64,000 nt of DNA from Roseovarius nubinhibens ISM (GCF_000152625.1 NZ_CH724156.1:1613466-1677465), one strand, 5' to 3'; positions 1-9,647 are shown, numbered from the stretch's first letter. Program-made: numbers and translations. The notes: generated from the letters alone by a model not told the origin.

Positions 1-1
1 C

Positions 2-949
2 TGCGGCACCCAAGAGGAACACAAGGCGCTCGAATCCCGCATCGCCGGCTTTCTCGGCAAAGAGGACAGCATCCTCTACGCCGCCGCGTTTGATGCGAAT
101 GCCGGTTTGTTCGAGACGATTCTCGGCCCCGAGGACGCGATCATCTCGGACGCGCTCAACCATGCCTCGATCATCGACGGCGTGCGGCTCTGCAAGGCCC
201 AGCGCCTGCGCTACGCCAATTCCGACATGAAGGATCTCGAGCGCTGCCTGCAGGAGGCAAGCGGCGCGCGCCACCGCCTCATCGCCACCGATGGCGTGTT
301 CTCGATGGATGGCTATTACGCCCGGCTCGACGAGATTTGCGATCTGGCCGACCGCTATGACGCGATGGTCATGGTCGATGATTGCCACTCCACCGGCTTT
401 GTCGGCCCCACCGGGCGCGGCACCGCCGAGAAATTCGGCGTGACCGACCGGGTCGACATCATGACCGGCACGCTGGGCAAGGCGCTCGGCGGCGCGTCGG
501 GCGGCTATACCGCCGCCTCCGCCCCGGTGGTCGACTGGCTGCGGCAACGCTCGCGCCCCTATCTCTTTTCCAACACGCTCGCCCCGGTCATCGCCGCCGC
601 CTCGCTCAAGGTCTTTGACCTGCTCGAGACCGAAGGCGACGCGCTCCGCGCCCGGCTTTGGGACAATGCCGCCTATTTCCGCGAGAAAATGTCGGCGCTG
701 GGGTTCGAATTGCTGCCCGGCGAACATGCGATCATCCCGGTGATGCTGCGCGATCCGAAACTGGCCCAGGAAATGGCCGCGCGGCTCGGGGCCCAAGGCG
801 TCTATGTCACCGCCTTCTCCTTCCCCGTCGTGCCCCGCGATCAGGACCGCATCCGCACCCAGATGAGCGCCGCCGTCACCCGCGACATGCTCGACCGCGC
901 CATCGCCGCCTTTGAAACCGTGGGCCGCGACCTCGGCGTGATCGCATGA
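2..949 (+). CDS. kbl: Glycine C-acetyltransferase (2-amino-3-ketobutyrate CoA ligase), 5' truncated by the window
   Basis: PLP enzyme of the alpha-oxoamine synthase family. It cleaves 2-amino-3-ketobutyrate with CoA to glycine and acetyl-CoA in threonine breakdown. The frame is open from base 2 and 315 residues are visible; about 80 N-terminal residues lie outside the window (the family is near 395 aa). The signature [14 protein letters not shown] contains the PLP-binding Lys (codon 479-481) and separates Kbl from ALA synthase and KAPA synthase. [11 protein letters not shown] carries the cofactor-contacting Asp and His. The stop overlaps the next start (ATGA), so the two are translationally coupled. 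The usual partner tdh is not seen here; it could lie upstream. Confidence 0.9.
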   Translation, partial: CGTQEEHKALESRIAGFLGKEDSILYAAAFDANAGLFETILGPEDAIISDALNHASIIDGVRLCKAQRLRYANSDMKDLERCLQEASGARHRLIATDGVFSMDGYYARLDEICDLADRYDAMVMVDDCHSTGFVGPTGRGTAEKFGVTDRVDIMTGTLGKALGGASGGYTAASAPVVDWLRQRSRPYLFSNTLAPVIAAASLKVFDLLETEGDALRARLWDNAAYFREKMSALGFELLPGEHAIIPVMLRDPKLAQEMAARLGAQGVYVTAFSFPVVPRDQDRIRTQMSAAVTRDMLDRAIAAFETVGRDLGVIA

Positions 950-1911
950 TCCTGCCCTCGGTCATCGACGCCATCGGGGACACGCCGCTCGTGTCTCTCG
1001 ATCGTGTCGTGACCGAGCTGGGGCTTTCGGGCCGCATTCTGGCCAAGCTCGACTATCTCCTGCCGGGCTTTTCCAAGAAAGACCGCGCCGCCCGCACCAT
1101 CATCGAGGCGGCCCGCGCCTCGGGCGAGCTGCGCGACGGGCAGCCGGTGATCGAACTGACCTCCGGCAATATGGGCACCGGGCTCGCCATCGTCTGTGGC
1201 GTGCTCGGCCATCCCTTCATCGCGGTGATGAGCGAAGGCAATTCCCCCGAACGCGCCCGCATGATGCGCGCGCTGGGGGCCGAGGTGGTGCTCGTCCCGC
1301 AGGCCAAGGGCAGCCGCCCGGGCGAGGTTTCGGGCGCCGATCTGGCCCGCGTCGAAGAGGCCGCGCAGAGGATCACCCGCGAGCGCGCCGCCTTTCGCGC
1401 CGATCAATTCGCCCGCCCCGGCAACCCAGCGGCGCATTTTCACGGAACCGCCCCGGAAATCTGGGCGCAATCCGGTGAAACAGTCTCTGTTTTTGCCGAT
1501 TTCGCAGGCTCCGGCGGCACGCTCGCGGGCTGCGCCGCCTATCTCGCCCCACGCGGCGTACGCTGCTACGCGGTCGAACCTACGGGCGCCGAGGCCATCG
1601 GCGGCGGCGACCGTTCCACCCCGGCCCACCCGATCCAGGGTGGCGGCTATGACATGGACGCGCTCGCCCATCTGAAATCCACAGATTCGGCTGGAACAGT
1701 GACTGTTTCCGGCAACGAGGCGCGCGATCACGCCCGGCTTCTCGCGCGCCGCGAAGGCATCTTTGGCGGCTTTTCCTCGGGCGCCAATCTCGCCGCCGCC
1801 GTGCAGCTCCTGCGCGGGCCCGAACGCGGCGGCACCATTGCCATCGTGATCTGCGACAGCGGCCTCAAATACCTCTCAACCGATCTCTGGGACGATCCCC
1901 CACCCCAATAG
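946..1911 (+). CDS. PLP-dependent cysteine-synthase-family enzyme
   Basis: A 321-aa fold-type II PLP enzyme related to O-acetylserine sulfhydrylase. Visible landmarks are the lysine motif SKKDRAA (Lys45 aligns with the Schiff-base Lys of the usual SVKDR), the substrate loop TSGNMG (72-77), the phosphate-binding loop GSGGT, GFSSGA near the C terminus, and DSGLKYLST at the end. The segment before the lysine (LLPGFS) differs from the NPSGS of true cysteine synthases, so the substrate is probably another beta-substituted amino acid or a hydroxyamino acid. It overlaps kbl by 4 nt and is followed 16 nt later by the flavin oxidoreductase, which suggests one amino-acid catabolic operon. The exact reaction is unknown. 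Confidence 0.8.
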   Translation: MILPSVIDAIGDTPLVSLDRVVTELGLSGRILAKLDYLLPGFSKKDRAARTIIEAARASGELRDGQPVIELTSGNMGTGLAIVCGVLGHPFIAVMSEGNSPERARMMRALGAEVVLVPQAKGSRPGEVSGADLARVEEAAQRITRERAAFRADQFARPGNPAAHFHGTAPEIWAQSGETVSVFADFAGSGGTLAGCAAYLAPRGVRCYAVEPTGAEAIGGGDRSTPAHPIQGGGYDMDALAHLKSTDSAGTVTVSGNEARDHARLLARREGIFGGFSSGANLAAAVQLLRGPERGGTIAIVICDSGLKYLSTDLWDDPPPQ

Positions 1912-1927
1912 CCAGCCGGAGCCAGCC

Positions 1928-3901
1928 ATGCCCTATCCCCGCCTGTCCTCGCCCTATCAGCTGCGCCACAAGACCGTGCGCAACCGGATCACCTTTGGCG
2001 CGCATACCGCCAATATGGCGCAGGACGGCCTGCCGGGGCCGCAGTTCGGGGCCTATCTGCTGGAACGCGCGCTGGGCGGCGCGGGGATGATCGTCTGCGA
2101 ACCGGTCCCGGTGCACCGCACCGGCGTGCTCACCCGGGGCAATTTCCGCCACGAGGATGATAGCGTCATCCCCGCCTTCCGCCGCATCGTCGAACCGGTG
2201 CAAGACGCGGGCGCGGTCATCTTGCAACAGCTCTACCATGTCGGTGCCCATGGCGACAGCGACCTGAGCTTCGCCCCGCATTGGAGCCCCTCGGGCCAGC
2301 CCTCCTACCACGACAGCGACGGCAGCCACGCCATGACTGAGGCCGAGATCGAGGACATCATCGCCGCCTTCATCGCCGCCGCGCGCCGCTGTCAGCAGGC
2401 AGGCTTTGACGGGGTCGAAATCTGGGCCGCCTATCATTCGCTCCTCGATCAGTTCTGGACCCCCTGGAGCAACCGGCGCGACGACCAATGGGGCGGCTCG
2501 CTCGAAAACCGCACCCGGTTGTCGATGCGCATTCTCGAAGGCATCCGCCGCGCCTGTGGCGAGGATTTCATCGTCGGTTTGTCGGTGAGCCAATCGCACA
2601 GCACAGAGGTGCTCAACAGCCCCGAGGCGCTCTGCGACATCGTCGCCCGTCACGACGCCACCGGCCATCTCGATTATGTCACCTGCGGCGCCGGCGGCTA
2701 TCTCGATTTCGAACATCTGATGCCCACTTTCGTGCTCGGGGAAAAGCCTACGGTCTCGACCACCGCCCTGCTGAAATCGACCCTAACGCACGCCAAAGTA
2801 CAGGCCGAGGCCGGCATTCGCACGCCCGAGAACGCCGAATCCGTGCTGAGCGCGGGCGAGGCCGACATGGTCTCCATCGTGCGCGGTCAGATCGCCGACC
2901 CGCATCTCGCCCGCAAGGCGCTCGACGGCCACGCCCAAGACATTCGCGGCTGCATCTCCTGCAATCAGATGTGCTGGGGCCGCCGCTCGCGCGACTATTG
3001 GATTTCCTGCCTGATCAACCCCTCCGCCGGGCGCGAATATCTCTGGGGCGGCGACAGGTTCACCCAGGCTGACACACCGCACCATGTGCTCGTCGTGGGC
3101 GCTGGCCCCGCCGGGCTCGAGGCGGCGCGCGTTGCCGCCGAACGCGGTCACCGGGTCGAGATCCACGAAGCCGCGCCGCTCATCGGCGGTCAGTTCCGCC
3201 TCGCCGGGCAACAGCCCCGCCGCGCCCAGATCCTCGACCTGCTCGACTGGTATGAACGTCAATTCACCCGGCTCGGCGTCACGCTCCATCTCAACTCCTA
3301 CCTCGAGGCCGAAGAAATCCGCACCATCGCCGCCGATCGCGTGGTGCTCGCCACCGGCTCGCTCCCCGACGAGGACGCGACGCAACGCTGGCTCCCCGAT
3401 CTCGGCCCGCTGCCGGGGCGCGAGCGAGGCCATGTCTTTGCCCCCGAAGAGGTGATGCGCCGCGAGGCACGGCTCGGGTCCCGGGTTCTGGTCCTCGACG
3501 AAGGCGGCAATATGCGCGGCCTCGGCACCGCCTGGCATCTCGCCGAAGAGGGCCACGAGGTCACGCTGATCACCCCCGGCCCGATGGTCGGCGCCGAACT
3601 GGCCCGCACCTCCGCCGACATCCCGATCCGCGCCCGGCTCGCCCGGCTTGGCGTGTTGATGCTCACCGAACATGGGCTGACCCGCTGGCATGATCAGGGC
3701 GCGCGGCTGAAAAACCTGCTCACCGGTGTCGAGTTCGAACAGCCGGCCGACGATCTGGTCATCGCCACGACGAACCGCGCTTTCGACCCTATTTCAGGCG
3801 AAATCGCTGATTTGTCCCCGGTGATCCTCGGCGATGCGCAGGCCCCGCGACAGGCCCCTTACGCCTTCTACGAGGGCCGCGCCTGCGGTCTCGCCCTCTG
3901 A
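1928..3901 (+). CDS. NADH:flavin oxidoreductase of the DgcA / 2,4-dienoyl-CoA reductase type
   Basis: A 657-aa two-part enzyme. Residues about 1-335 form an old-yellow-enzyme TIM barrel. A 4Fe-4S motif follows at Cys342, 345, 349 and 361 (C-x2-C-x3-C-x11-C). A C-terminal FAD/NAD-binding part starts with VVGAGPAG (389-396). This architecture is shared by trimethylamine dehydrogenase, dienoyl-CoA reductase and DgcA dimethylglycine demethylase. The active-site stretch reads WAAYHSLLDQF, not the HAAHGYLL usual in dienoyl-CoA reductases, which fits a demethylase or amine dehydrogenase better. The GbdR-like regulator downstream also points to N-methylated amino acids. The substrate is inference. 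Confidence 0.8.
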   Translation: MPYPRLSSPYQLRHKTVRNRITFGAHTANMAQDGLPGPQFGAYLLERALGGAGMIVCEPVPVHRTGVLTRGNFRHEDDSVIPAFRRIVEPVQDAGAVILQQLYHVGAHGDSDLSFAPHWSPSGQPSYHDSDGSHAMTEAEIEDIIAAFIAAARRCQQAGFDGVEIWAAYHSLLDQFWTPWSNRRDDQWGGSLENRTRLSMRILEGIRRACGEDFIVGLSVSQSHSTEVLNSPEALCDIVARHDATGHLDYVTCGAGGYLDFEHLMPTFVLGEKPTVSTTALLKSTLTHAKVQAEAGIRTPENAESVLSAGEADMVSIVRGQIADPHLARKALDGHAQDIRGCISCNQMCWGRRSRDYWISCLINPSAGREYLWGGDRFTQADTPHHVLVVGAGPAGLEAARVAAERGHRVEIHEAAPLIGGQFRLAGQQPRRAQILDLLDWYERQFTRLGVTLHLNSYLEAEEIRTIAADRVVLATGSLPDEDATQRWLPDLGPLPGRERGHVFAPEEVMRREARLGSRVLVLDEGGNMRGLGTAWHLAEEGHEVTLITPGPMVGAELARTSADIPIRARLARLGVLMLTEHGLTRWHDQGARLKNLLTGVEFEQPADDLVIATTNRAFDPISGEIADLSPVILGDAQAPRQAPYAFYEGRACGLAL

Positions 3902-4026
3902 CCACCACGAGGATCGGCCCGGCGGCCCCATGTCGCCACCGGGCCGCTTGCGTCGCAATTGGGCAAGCCGTTTGCCCCCGCGTCACTAGACCCGTGACAG
4001 CCACCCCCCCCGCGCGCAGGGCCGCC

Positions 4027-5001
4027 ATGGACACCAAACCGAAACGCTATGTTTTTCTGCTCATCCCGGGCTTTTCCCCGCTTGGCATGACCTGCGCCCA
4101 AGAGGCGCTGGCGCTGGCCAACCGCTTTCACGGCGGCCGCCAATATTACGAATGGATGCTGCTGAGCCATGATGGCGCCCCCGTCACCGCCTGGAGCGGG
4201 CTACAGGTCGGCGTCGATGCCGGGCTCATCGACCTGCACCGCGACGACACGCTCATCGTCTGCGCCGGGGTCGACGCCCCGGCCGGCAGCACCAAGCGCA
4301 TCCTCGGCTGGCTCCGCCGCGAGACCCGCAAGGGCATCGACTTCGGCGCGCTGTCGAGCGGCACGCTCACCCTCGCCATGGCCGGTCTGCTGGGCGGACG
4401 GCGGGTCACCACCCATTGGGAATATTCCTCGGCCCTGGCCGAATCCTACCCCGATGTCGAGGTCGACGATGTGATCTACGCGGTCGATGGCCGGGTCTTC
4501 ACCTGCGCCGGCAGCGCCAGCTCGATGGACCTCATGCTCGACCGCATTCAGCGCGACTATGGCGCCGAGCTCGCCTCCTGGGTCGCCGATCAGATGGTCT
4601 ATACCGCGCCGCGCCCCGAAACCCAGGCCCAGCGCGGCCCGCTCGCCGGTCAGATGGGCCTGCGCCACGCCTCGCTCAGCCACGCGATCGAAATCATGCG
4701 CCAGAATCTCGAAGACCCGCTGCCGCCCTCCGAGATCGCCACCATGGTCGGCGTCTCGACACGACAGCTCGAACGGCTCTTCGCCCGCTACCTCGGCTCG
4801 TCGCCCAACAAATACTATCTCGGCCTGCGCCTCGAAAAGGCCCGCAATCTCCTGTCGCAAACCACGCTGAGCCTGATGGAAATCTGCGTGCTCTGCGGCT
4901 TCAAAGCGCCGTCGCATTTCTCCAAAACCTATCGCAAGGCCTTCGGCGTCCCACCAAGCCGCGACATGGGCGGCTCCAATCTTCTTGGGTTGCGCAAATA
5001 G
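4027..5001 (+). CDS. GlxA/GbdR-family transcriptional regulator (DJ-1/PfpI domain plus AraC HTH)
   Basis: About 324 aa. The N-terminal half is a class I glutamine-amidotransferase-like (DJ-1/PfpI) sensing domain beginning YVFLLIPGFSPLGM. The C-terminal ~100 residues are an AraC-type double helix-turn-helix (PPSEIATMVGVSTRQLERLF, then LSLMEICVLCGFKAPSHFSKTYRKAFG). Regulators of this layout (GbdR, ArgR of Pseudomonas) control choline/betaine/dimethylglycine or arginine catabolism. The ATG at 4027 gives the standard N terminus; an in-frame GTG at 3994 would add 11 residues. It follows the catabolic operon on the same strand after 125 nt and probably activates it. Confidence 0.85.
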   Translation: MDTKPKRYVFLLIPGFSPLGMTCAQEALALANRFHGGRQYYEWMLLSHDGAPVTAWSGLQVGVDAGLIDLHRDDTLIVCAGVDAPAGSTKRILGWLRRETRKGIDFGALSSGTLTLAMAGLLGGRRVTTHWEYSSALAESYPDVEVDDVIYAVDGRVFTCAGSASSMDLMLDRIQRDYGAELASWVADQMVYTAPRPETQAQRGPLAGQMGLRHASLSHAIEIMRQNLEDPLPPSEIATMVGVSTRQLERLFARYLGSSPNKYYLGLRLEKARNLLSQTTLSLMEICVLCGFKAPSHFSKTYRKAFGVPPSRDMGGSNLLGLRK

Positions 5002-5074
5002 ACCCGGATTTTTTCCTTTGAAATGGCTCCTTTACAGTTTCTAATGACGCTGGGTCAGGGGAGGGGCCCAGGGG

Positions 5075-5572
5075 ATGGAAGAACGGGCATTGCTCGCAGG
5101 AGGAAGCTTTTGGGGGCTTCAACATCTCCTGCGTGATCTCGACGGGGTGCTCTCGTCGCGCGTGGGCTATACCGGCGGCGATAGCGCGCGCCCGACCTAT
5201 CGCGATCACGGCACCCATGCCGAGGCGGTCGAGATCCGCTTTGATCCCCGCGTGCTGGGCTATCGGGCCTTGCTCGAATATTTCTTTCGCATCCACGACC
5301 CGACCACCCCCGACCAACAGGGCCCGTTCATCGGGCTGAGCTACCGCTCGGCGATCTATTACATGAACGATCCCCAGAAATTCGAGGCGATCCGCACCAT
5401 AGCGGATATCAACGGCTCGGGCGTTTGGCCCGCCAAGCTGGTGACCGAGGTGCTCCCGGCGGGCGAATTCTGGGAGGCCGAGCCAGAGCATCAGGACTAT
5501 CTTCAGCGGGTGCCGGACGCGCTCTGCTCGCATCATCTGCGCCGTCACTGGGTCTTGCCGCGCAAACGCTGA
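5075..5572 (+). CDS. MsrA-family protein lacking the catalytic cysteine
   Basis: A 165-aa protein with the full methionine-S-sulfoxide reductase (MsrA) fold signature: GSFWGLQ near the N terminus, [35 protein letters not shown] and HQDYL. The active-site motif of MsrA is GCFWG. Here the nucleophile position is Ser11 (codon AGC at 5105-5107), and the only cysteine in the protein is Cys151 near the C terminus. The family's DRG(T/S) before YRSA is also changed, to FIGLS. A classical Cys-sulfenic-acid mechanism is therefore impossible. It may bind methionine sulfoxide without reducing it, or have another role. It is a single gene between a regulator and a transporter. Confidence 0.85.
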   Translation: MEERALLAGGSFWGLQHLLRDLDGVLSSRVGYTGGDSARPTYRDHGTHAEAVEIRFDPRVLGYRALLEYFFRIHDPTTPDQQGPFIGLSYRSAIYYMNDPQKFEAIRTIADINGSGVWPAKLVTEVLPAGEFWEAEPEHQDYLQRVPDALCSHHLRRHWVLPRKR

Positions 5573-5686
5573 CGGGGCCGCGCGGGGCCATCGTGGCGCA
5601 ATGGGTATTTGCCACCAGAAAGAGCGCCCGGCTGCTCTTGACCTCTCCGGTCAAAGAGCGCAGCACTGGCGCCAGGAGGACCGCCC

Positions 5687-6616
5687 ATGCACCCGGTCAA
5701 AGGCATCACCCTGAAACTCTGCGCCGTCATGATGTTCATAATCATGGCCTCGCTGATCAAGGCCACGGCGGATCATGTCCCGGCGGGCGAGGCGGTGTTC
5801 TTCCGGTCGTTCTTTGCGCTGCCGATCATCCTTGGCTGGCTGGTGATGCGCGGCGACCTTTCGACCGGGCTCAAGGTGAACTCGCCCATGGGGCATTTCT
5901 GGCGCGGCTTTGTCGGCACCGCCGCCATGGGGCTGAGCTTTCTGGCGCTGGGGCTGTTGCCGCTGCCCGAGGCCACCGCGCTTGGCTATGCCGCGCCGCT
6001 TCTGACGGTGATTTTCGCCGCCATGTTCCTTGATGAGAAAGTCGGCATGTTCCGCATCGGCGCGGTGCTTTTGGGGCTCGCCGGGGTGATCATCGTGCTG
6101 AGCCCGCGGCTCTCCACCTTTGCCGGGGAATCGGTCGAGACGATGCAGGCGGTCGGCGCGCTCTGTGCGCTGATGGGGGCGACCTGCGCCGCGCTGGCCC
6201 AGATCTATATCCGCAAGATGGTCGCCACCGAACAGACCTCGGCCATCGTGTTCTACTTTACCGTGACCTCGACGCTGCTGTCGCTGATCACGCTGCCCTT
6301 TGGCTGGGTCATGCCGGCGCCGCGCGAGCTGGTGCTGTTGATCTCGGCGGGTCTCTTGGGCGGTCTGGGGCAGATTTTCCTGACCTCCTCTTACCGCTTT
6401 GCCCATGCCTCGGTGGTCGCGCCCTTTGACTATGCGTCGATGATCTTTGCGCTGGGGATCGGCTTTCTCGTCTTTGACGAGGTGCCGACCGGGACCATGC
6501 TCGCAGGCGCGGCGCTGGTCATTCTGGCCGGCATCATCATCATCCTGCGCGAACGGCAGCTCGGGCTGAAAGAGGGGCGCGCGCGCGCGCGTTCGATCCG
6601 CACGCCGCAGGGCTGA
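5687..6616 (+). CDS. DMT-superfamily transporter (EamA domains)
   Basis: A 309-aa inner-membrane protein with about ten hydrophobic helices arranged as two EamA repeats, typical for drug/metabolite exporters. The first repeat includes FFRSFFALPIILGWLV and ALGYAAPLLTVIFAAMFLDE. The second includes GGLGQIFLTSSYRFAHASVVAPFDY and the matching acidic FLVFDEVPTG. The paired glutamates after the fourth helix of each repeat are a family hallmark. The C terminus is short and basic. It converges with the oxidase gene on the other strand, with only 6 nt between stops. The substrate cannot be told from sequence; S-adenosylmethionine, amino acids and purines are all known in the family. Confidence 0.85.
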   Translation: MHPVKGITLKLCAVMMFIIMASLIKATADHVPAGEAVFFRSFFALPIILGWLVMRGDLSTGLKVNSPMGHFWRGFVGTAAMGLSFLALGLLPLPEATALGYAAPLLTVIFAAMFLDEKVGMFRIGAVLLGLAGVIIVLSPRLSTFAGESVETMQAVGALCALMGATCAALAQIYIRKMVATEQTSAIVFYFTVTSTLLSLITLPFGWVMPAPRELVLLISAGLLGGLGQIFLTSSYRFAHASVVAPFDYASMIFALGIGFLVFDEVPTGTMLAGAALVILAGIIIILRERQLGLKEGRARARSIRTPQG

Positions 6617-6622
6617 CCCGCG

Positions 6623-7948
6623 TCAATCGCCGCGCAGCGCCGCCCAGCCATAGAGCGGCCACATGAGCTTGCGCCGATAGGGGCCGAGCGGCATCCGCTC
6701 GGGCGGGCGTTTCATGATCTCGGGATGCAGATGGCCGCTGCGCCCGAGGATCTGATCGGCCAGAAGCGCCCCGGCATAGCTTCCCATCGCGACGCCATTG
6801 CCGTGATAGCTGATCGAACAAAACGCATTCGCCATCCCCGGAATCGGCCCGGTATAGGGCGTGCGATCGCGCGCGATGCTCAGCAGCCCGTTCCAGTAAT
6901 GCGCCACCTCGACCCCGGCCCAGGCCGGGAACATCCGGTCGAAATGGCCCTTGATCACCCGGCCCATCCGGGCATCCCCGCCGGGCGAACAGCGCAGCCC
7001 CGCCCGCATCCCGAAAAGCATCCGCCCATTCGGCATGAGCCGGAAGTAATGCAGGAAAAACCGGTCGTCATAGCACATCTGTCGGCTGGTCCAGCCCTGC
7101 GCCGCGAGCTCGTCCTGCGACATCTCTCGTGTCACGATCACGTTCGACTGGGTCGGCAGATACCGCCCGCGCAGCCACTCCGGCAGATCGTCCGAGCTAT
7201 AGCCATTGGTCGCCACCACGATCCGCCGCGCCCGGATCTGCGCGCCTTCGGTGGCGAGCGTATAGCCCCCCGCCTCGGCATCGATCCGGCGCACCGCGCT
7301 CTGCCCGAAAATCCGCACCCCCGCGTCCCAGGCCGCCTGCGCCAGACCGGTCACATATTTCGCTGGGTTGAGCGCCATGCCGATGGGCGTGGTCATCGCG
7401 CCGTAAAACGGCCCCGTCATGCCATGGGCCGCGAGGTCGCCTTCGCCGATCACCTGCGGTGTCACATCGTAATCGGCCTCGATCTGCCGGGCGCGCGCCT
7501 CGAACCCCTGCGCCGCCGCCCGGGTATGCGCCATGAGGGTCTCGCCCTCGGAATGGGCATCGACCTCCATCCCATGCCGCGCAATCAGCCCCCGCGCCAG
7601 ATCGACCGCCGCGATCTCGGCCCGGCAGAACTCGCGCCGCGCCGCCTCGCCATAGCTGCGCCGCAACGCCTCTGCCGGGGCCGCCGATCCGCCGAGACAG
7701 CAAAACCCGCCATTGCGCCCCGACGCGCCCCAGCCGGGGCTTTCCGCGTCGAGCACCACCACATCGACGCCCGCCTCCGCCAGATGCAGCGCCGCCGACA
7801 GCCCGGTGAACCCGGCGCCGATCACCGCCACATCGGCGCGGATCTCTCCCCGCGCTTGCGGCGGGTGCATCATCTCGATGGTCTGCGGCCAATAGCACCC
7901 CGCCCGGGGCGCGGCGCTATAGGCATGGGCAGGGTAGATGCGCGTCAT
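6623..7948 (-). CDS. puuB: FAD-dependent amine oxidase of the PuuB (gamma-glutamylputrescine oxidase) type
   Basis: A 441-aa DAO-family flavoprotein. The dinucleotide-binding motif VAVIGAGFTGLSAALHLAE lies near residue 40. GASGRNGGFC, typical of PuuB/OrdL proteins, follows about 40 residues later. A C-terminal stretch SYHGNGVAMGSYAGALLAD contacts FAD. The N-terminal YPAHAYSAAP / GCYWP resembles gamma-glutamylputrescine oxidases. It is the last gene of the minus-strand polyamine transport operon and overlaps the upstream permease by 4 nt, which supports oxidation of an imported polyamine or its glutamyl derivative. PuuA is not in this window, so direct amine oxidation is equally possible. Confidence 0.8.
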   Translation of the reverse strand: MTRIYPAHAYSAAPRAGCYWPQTIEMMHPPQARGEIRADVAVIGAGFTGLSAALHLAEAGVDVVVLDAESPGWGASGRNGGFCCLGGSAAPAEALRRSYGEAARREFCRAEIAAVDLARGLIARHGMEVDAHSEGETLMAHTRAAAQGFEARARQIEADYDVTPQVIGEGDLAAHGMTGPFYGAMTTPIGMALNPAKYVTGLAQAAWDAGVRIFGQSAVRRIDAEAGGYTLATEGAQIRARRIVVATNGYSSDDLPEWLRGRYLPTQSNVIVTREMSQDELAAQGWTSRQMCYDDRFFLHYFRLMPNGRMLFGMRAGLRCSPGGDARMGRVIKGHFDRMFPAWAGVEVAHYWNGLLSIARDRTPYTGPIPGMANAFCSISYHGNGVAMGSYAGALLADQILGRSGHLHPEIMKRPPERMPLGPYRRKLMWPLYGWAALRGD

Positions 7949-8760
7949 GTGCGGTCGGCGGCCCGTTCCTCGGCGCTCTGCCGCAGCATCGAGCGTTTCG
8001 AGATGAGCGAGGCGCTGATCACCCCCACCGTCACGATGCCGATCATGATGGTCGAGAGCGCGTTGATCTCGGGCGACACACCCAGACGCACCGCCGAAAA
8101 GATCTTGATCGGCAGCGTCGTGGCCGAGGGCCCCGCGGTAAAGGACGCGATCACCAGATCGTCGAGCGACAGCGTAAACGCCAGAAGCCAGCCCGAGATC
8201 ACCGCCGGCGCGATGATCGGCAAGGTGACGAGCCGGAACGCCTCGAACGGCGTACAGCCAAGATCGAGCGCCGCCTCCTCCAAGGACCGGTCAAAGCTCA
8301 CCAGCCGCGACGACACCACCACCGAGACATAGCACATGGCGAAGGTCGTATGCGCCAGCACGATGGTCATCACGCCCCGGTCCATGCCGATGCCGATGAA
8401 CAGCAGCAGCAGCGACAGACCGGTGATCACCTCGGGCATCACCAGCGGCGCATAGATCATCCCCGAAAACAGCGTCCGCCCCGCGAACCGCCCCGCCCGG
8501 ACCAGAACATAGGCCGCCATCGTCCCGAGGATCGTCGCCAGGGTCGAGGACATCACCGCCACCTTGACCGTCACCCAGGCCGCATCGAGAAACGCCTCGT
8601 TGCGCATGAGCTCGCCATACCAGCGGGTCGAAAACCCGCCCCAGACGGTGACCAGCTTCGACGCGTTGAAGCTATAGACCACCAGAATGACCATCGGCAG
8701 ATAGAGAAAGGCAAAGCCAAGCGTCAGCGCCGTGGTGTTGAACCAGGTTAGCTTTCTCAT
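7945..8760 (-). CDS. potI: Putrescine/spermidine-type ABC transporter permease (PotI/PotC-like)
   Basis: A 271-aa inner-membrane permease with six predicted helices. The first is TTALTLGFAFLYLPMVILVVYSFN. The cytoplasmic EAA loop reads EEAALDLGCTPFEAFRLVTLPIIAPAV. The helix after it, AFTLSLDDLVIASFTAG, is the hallmark SLDD(L/V) segment of PotC/PotI. It is the second of two permeases in a potFGHI-ordered operon, overlaps the PotH-like gene by 4 nt upstream and the PuuB-like gene by 4 nt downstream, and so is translated as a coupled unit. Putrescine is the most likely substrate because of the oxidase and aminotransferase nearby. Confidence 0.87.
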   Translation of the reverse strand: MRKLTWFNTTALTLGFAFLYLPMVILVVYSFNASKLVTVWGGFSTRWYGELMRNEAFLDAAWVTVKVAVMSSTLATILGTMAAYVLVRAGRFAGRTLFSGMIYAPLVMPEVITGLSLLLLFIGIGMDRGVMTIVLAHTTFAMCYVSVVVSSRLVSFDRSLEEAALDLGCTPFEAFRLVTLPIIAPAVISGWLLAFTLSLDDLVIASFTAGPSATTLPIKIFSAVRLGVSPEINALSTIMIGIVTVGVISASLISKRSMLRQSAEERAADRT

Positions 8761-9647
8761 CCTTCCGCCTCCCGCTGTTTCTGCTCGTTGCGCTGGAAGA
8801 GGATGATCGGCACGATCAGCAACAGCAGCAGGATCACCGCCACCGCGCTCGCCACCGGCCAGTCCCGGTTGTTGAAGAACTCTTCCCAGAGAACCTTGCC
8901 GATCATCAGCGTCTTGGACCCGCCAAGCAGCGAGGGGATCACAAACTCACCGAGCGCCGGGATAAAGACGAGGAACGACCCCGCGATCACCCCCGCCTTA
9001 GACAGCGGAAAGGTCACCAGCCAGAAGGCCGAGAACCGCGAACAGCCAAGGTCTTCGGCCGCCTCCAGAAGAGATCCGTCAAGCCGCTCGAGCGAGCTGT
9101 AGATCGGCAGGATCATGAAGGGCAGATAGGTGTAGACGATGCCGATATAGACCGCGACATTGGTGTTCAGAATGGTCAGCGGCTCGCCAATGATCCCGAT
9201 GCTGATCAAGAGCTGGTTGAGATAGCCCTCAGTCGCCAGGATGCCCATCCAAGAATAGACCCGGATCAGGAACGAGGTCCAGAACGGCAAGATCACCAGA
9301 AGCAAAAGCGTCGGCCGCCAATGCTCGGGCGCCTTGGCCATGCCATAGGCAATCGGATAGCCCACCAGCAGCGTCAAAAAGGTCGAGATGGCCGCGATCT
9401 GGAGCGACGAGAGATAGGCCCGCCAGTAGAGATCGTCACTGGCCAGAAACTCGAAGTTTTCAAAATCGAGCCCCGCCAGAAACTCTTTCACCCCGGCCCA
9501 GCCCTCGCGCAGGTCGAGCTCGGGCGTATAGGGCGGAATGGCCAGCGCCGTGTCGCTGAGGCTGATCTTCACCACGATGAGAAACGGCACGAGAAACAGC
9601 GCCAGCAGCCACAGATAGGGCACGGCGATGAGGGTTAATCTCCGCAT
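8757..9647 (-). CDS. potH: Putrescine/spermidine-type ABC transporter permease (PotH/PotB-like)
   Basis: A 296-aa permease with an N-terminal helix (VPYLWLLALFLVPFLIVVKISL) and a periplasmic segment of roughly 60 residues before the transport core, as in PotH. Core landmarks are ILPFWTSFLIRVYSWMGIL and the EAA motif EAAEDLGCSRFSAFWLVTFPLSKAGV, followed by PALGEFVIPSLLGGSKTLMIG. It pairs with the PotI-like permease to form the membrane channel. The gene begins 3 nt after the ATPase gene ends and overlaps potI by 4 nt. Confidence 0.87.
   Translation of the reverse strand: MRRLTLIAVPYLWLLALFLVPFLIVVKISLSDTALAIPPYTPELDLREGWAGVKEFLAGLDFENFEFLASDDLYWRAYLSSLQIAAISTFLTLLVGYPIAYGMAKAPEHWRPTLLLLVILPFWTSFLIRVYSWMGILATEGYLNQLLISIGIIGEPLTILNTNVAVYIGIVYTYLPFMILPIYSSLERLDGSLLEAAEDLGCSRFSAFWLVTFPLSKAGVIAGSFLVFIPALGEFVIPSLLGGSKTLMIGKVLWEEFFNNRDWPVASAVAVILLLLLIVPIILFQRNEQKQREAEG

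Noticed and set aside
5105..5107. Selenocysteine in the MsrA-like protein
   Set aside because: The codon is AGC (Ser), not TGA, so no Sec decoding is possible.
6725..8332. Long plus-strand open frame (535 aa) over the puuB and potI genes
   Set aside because: Antisense shadow of two well-supported minus-strand genes in high-GC DNA; the translation is Arg/His/Pro-rich without any motif.
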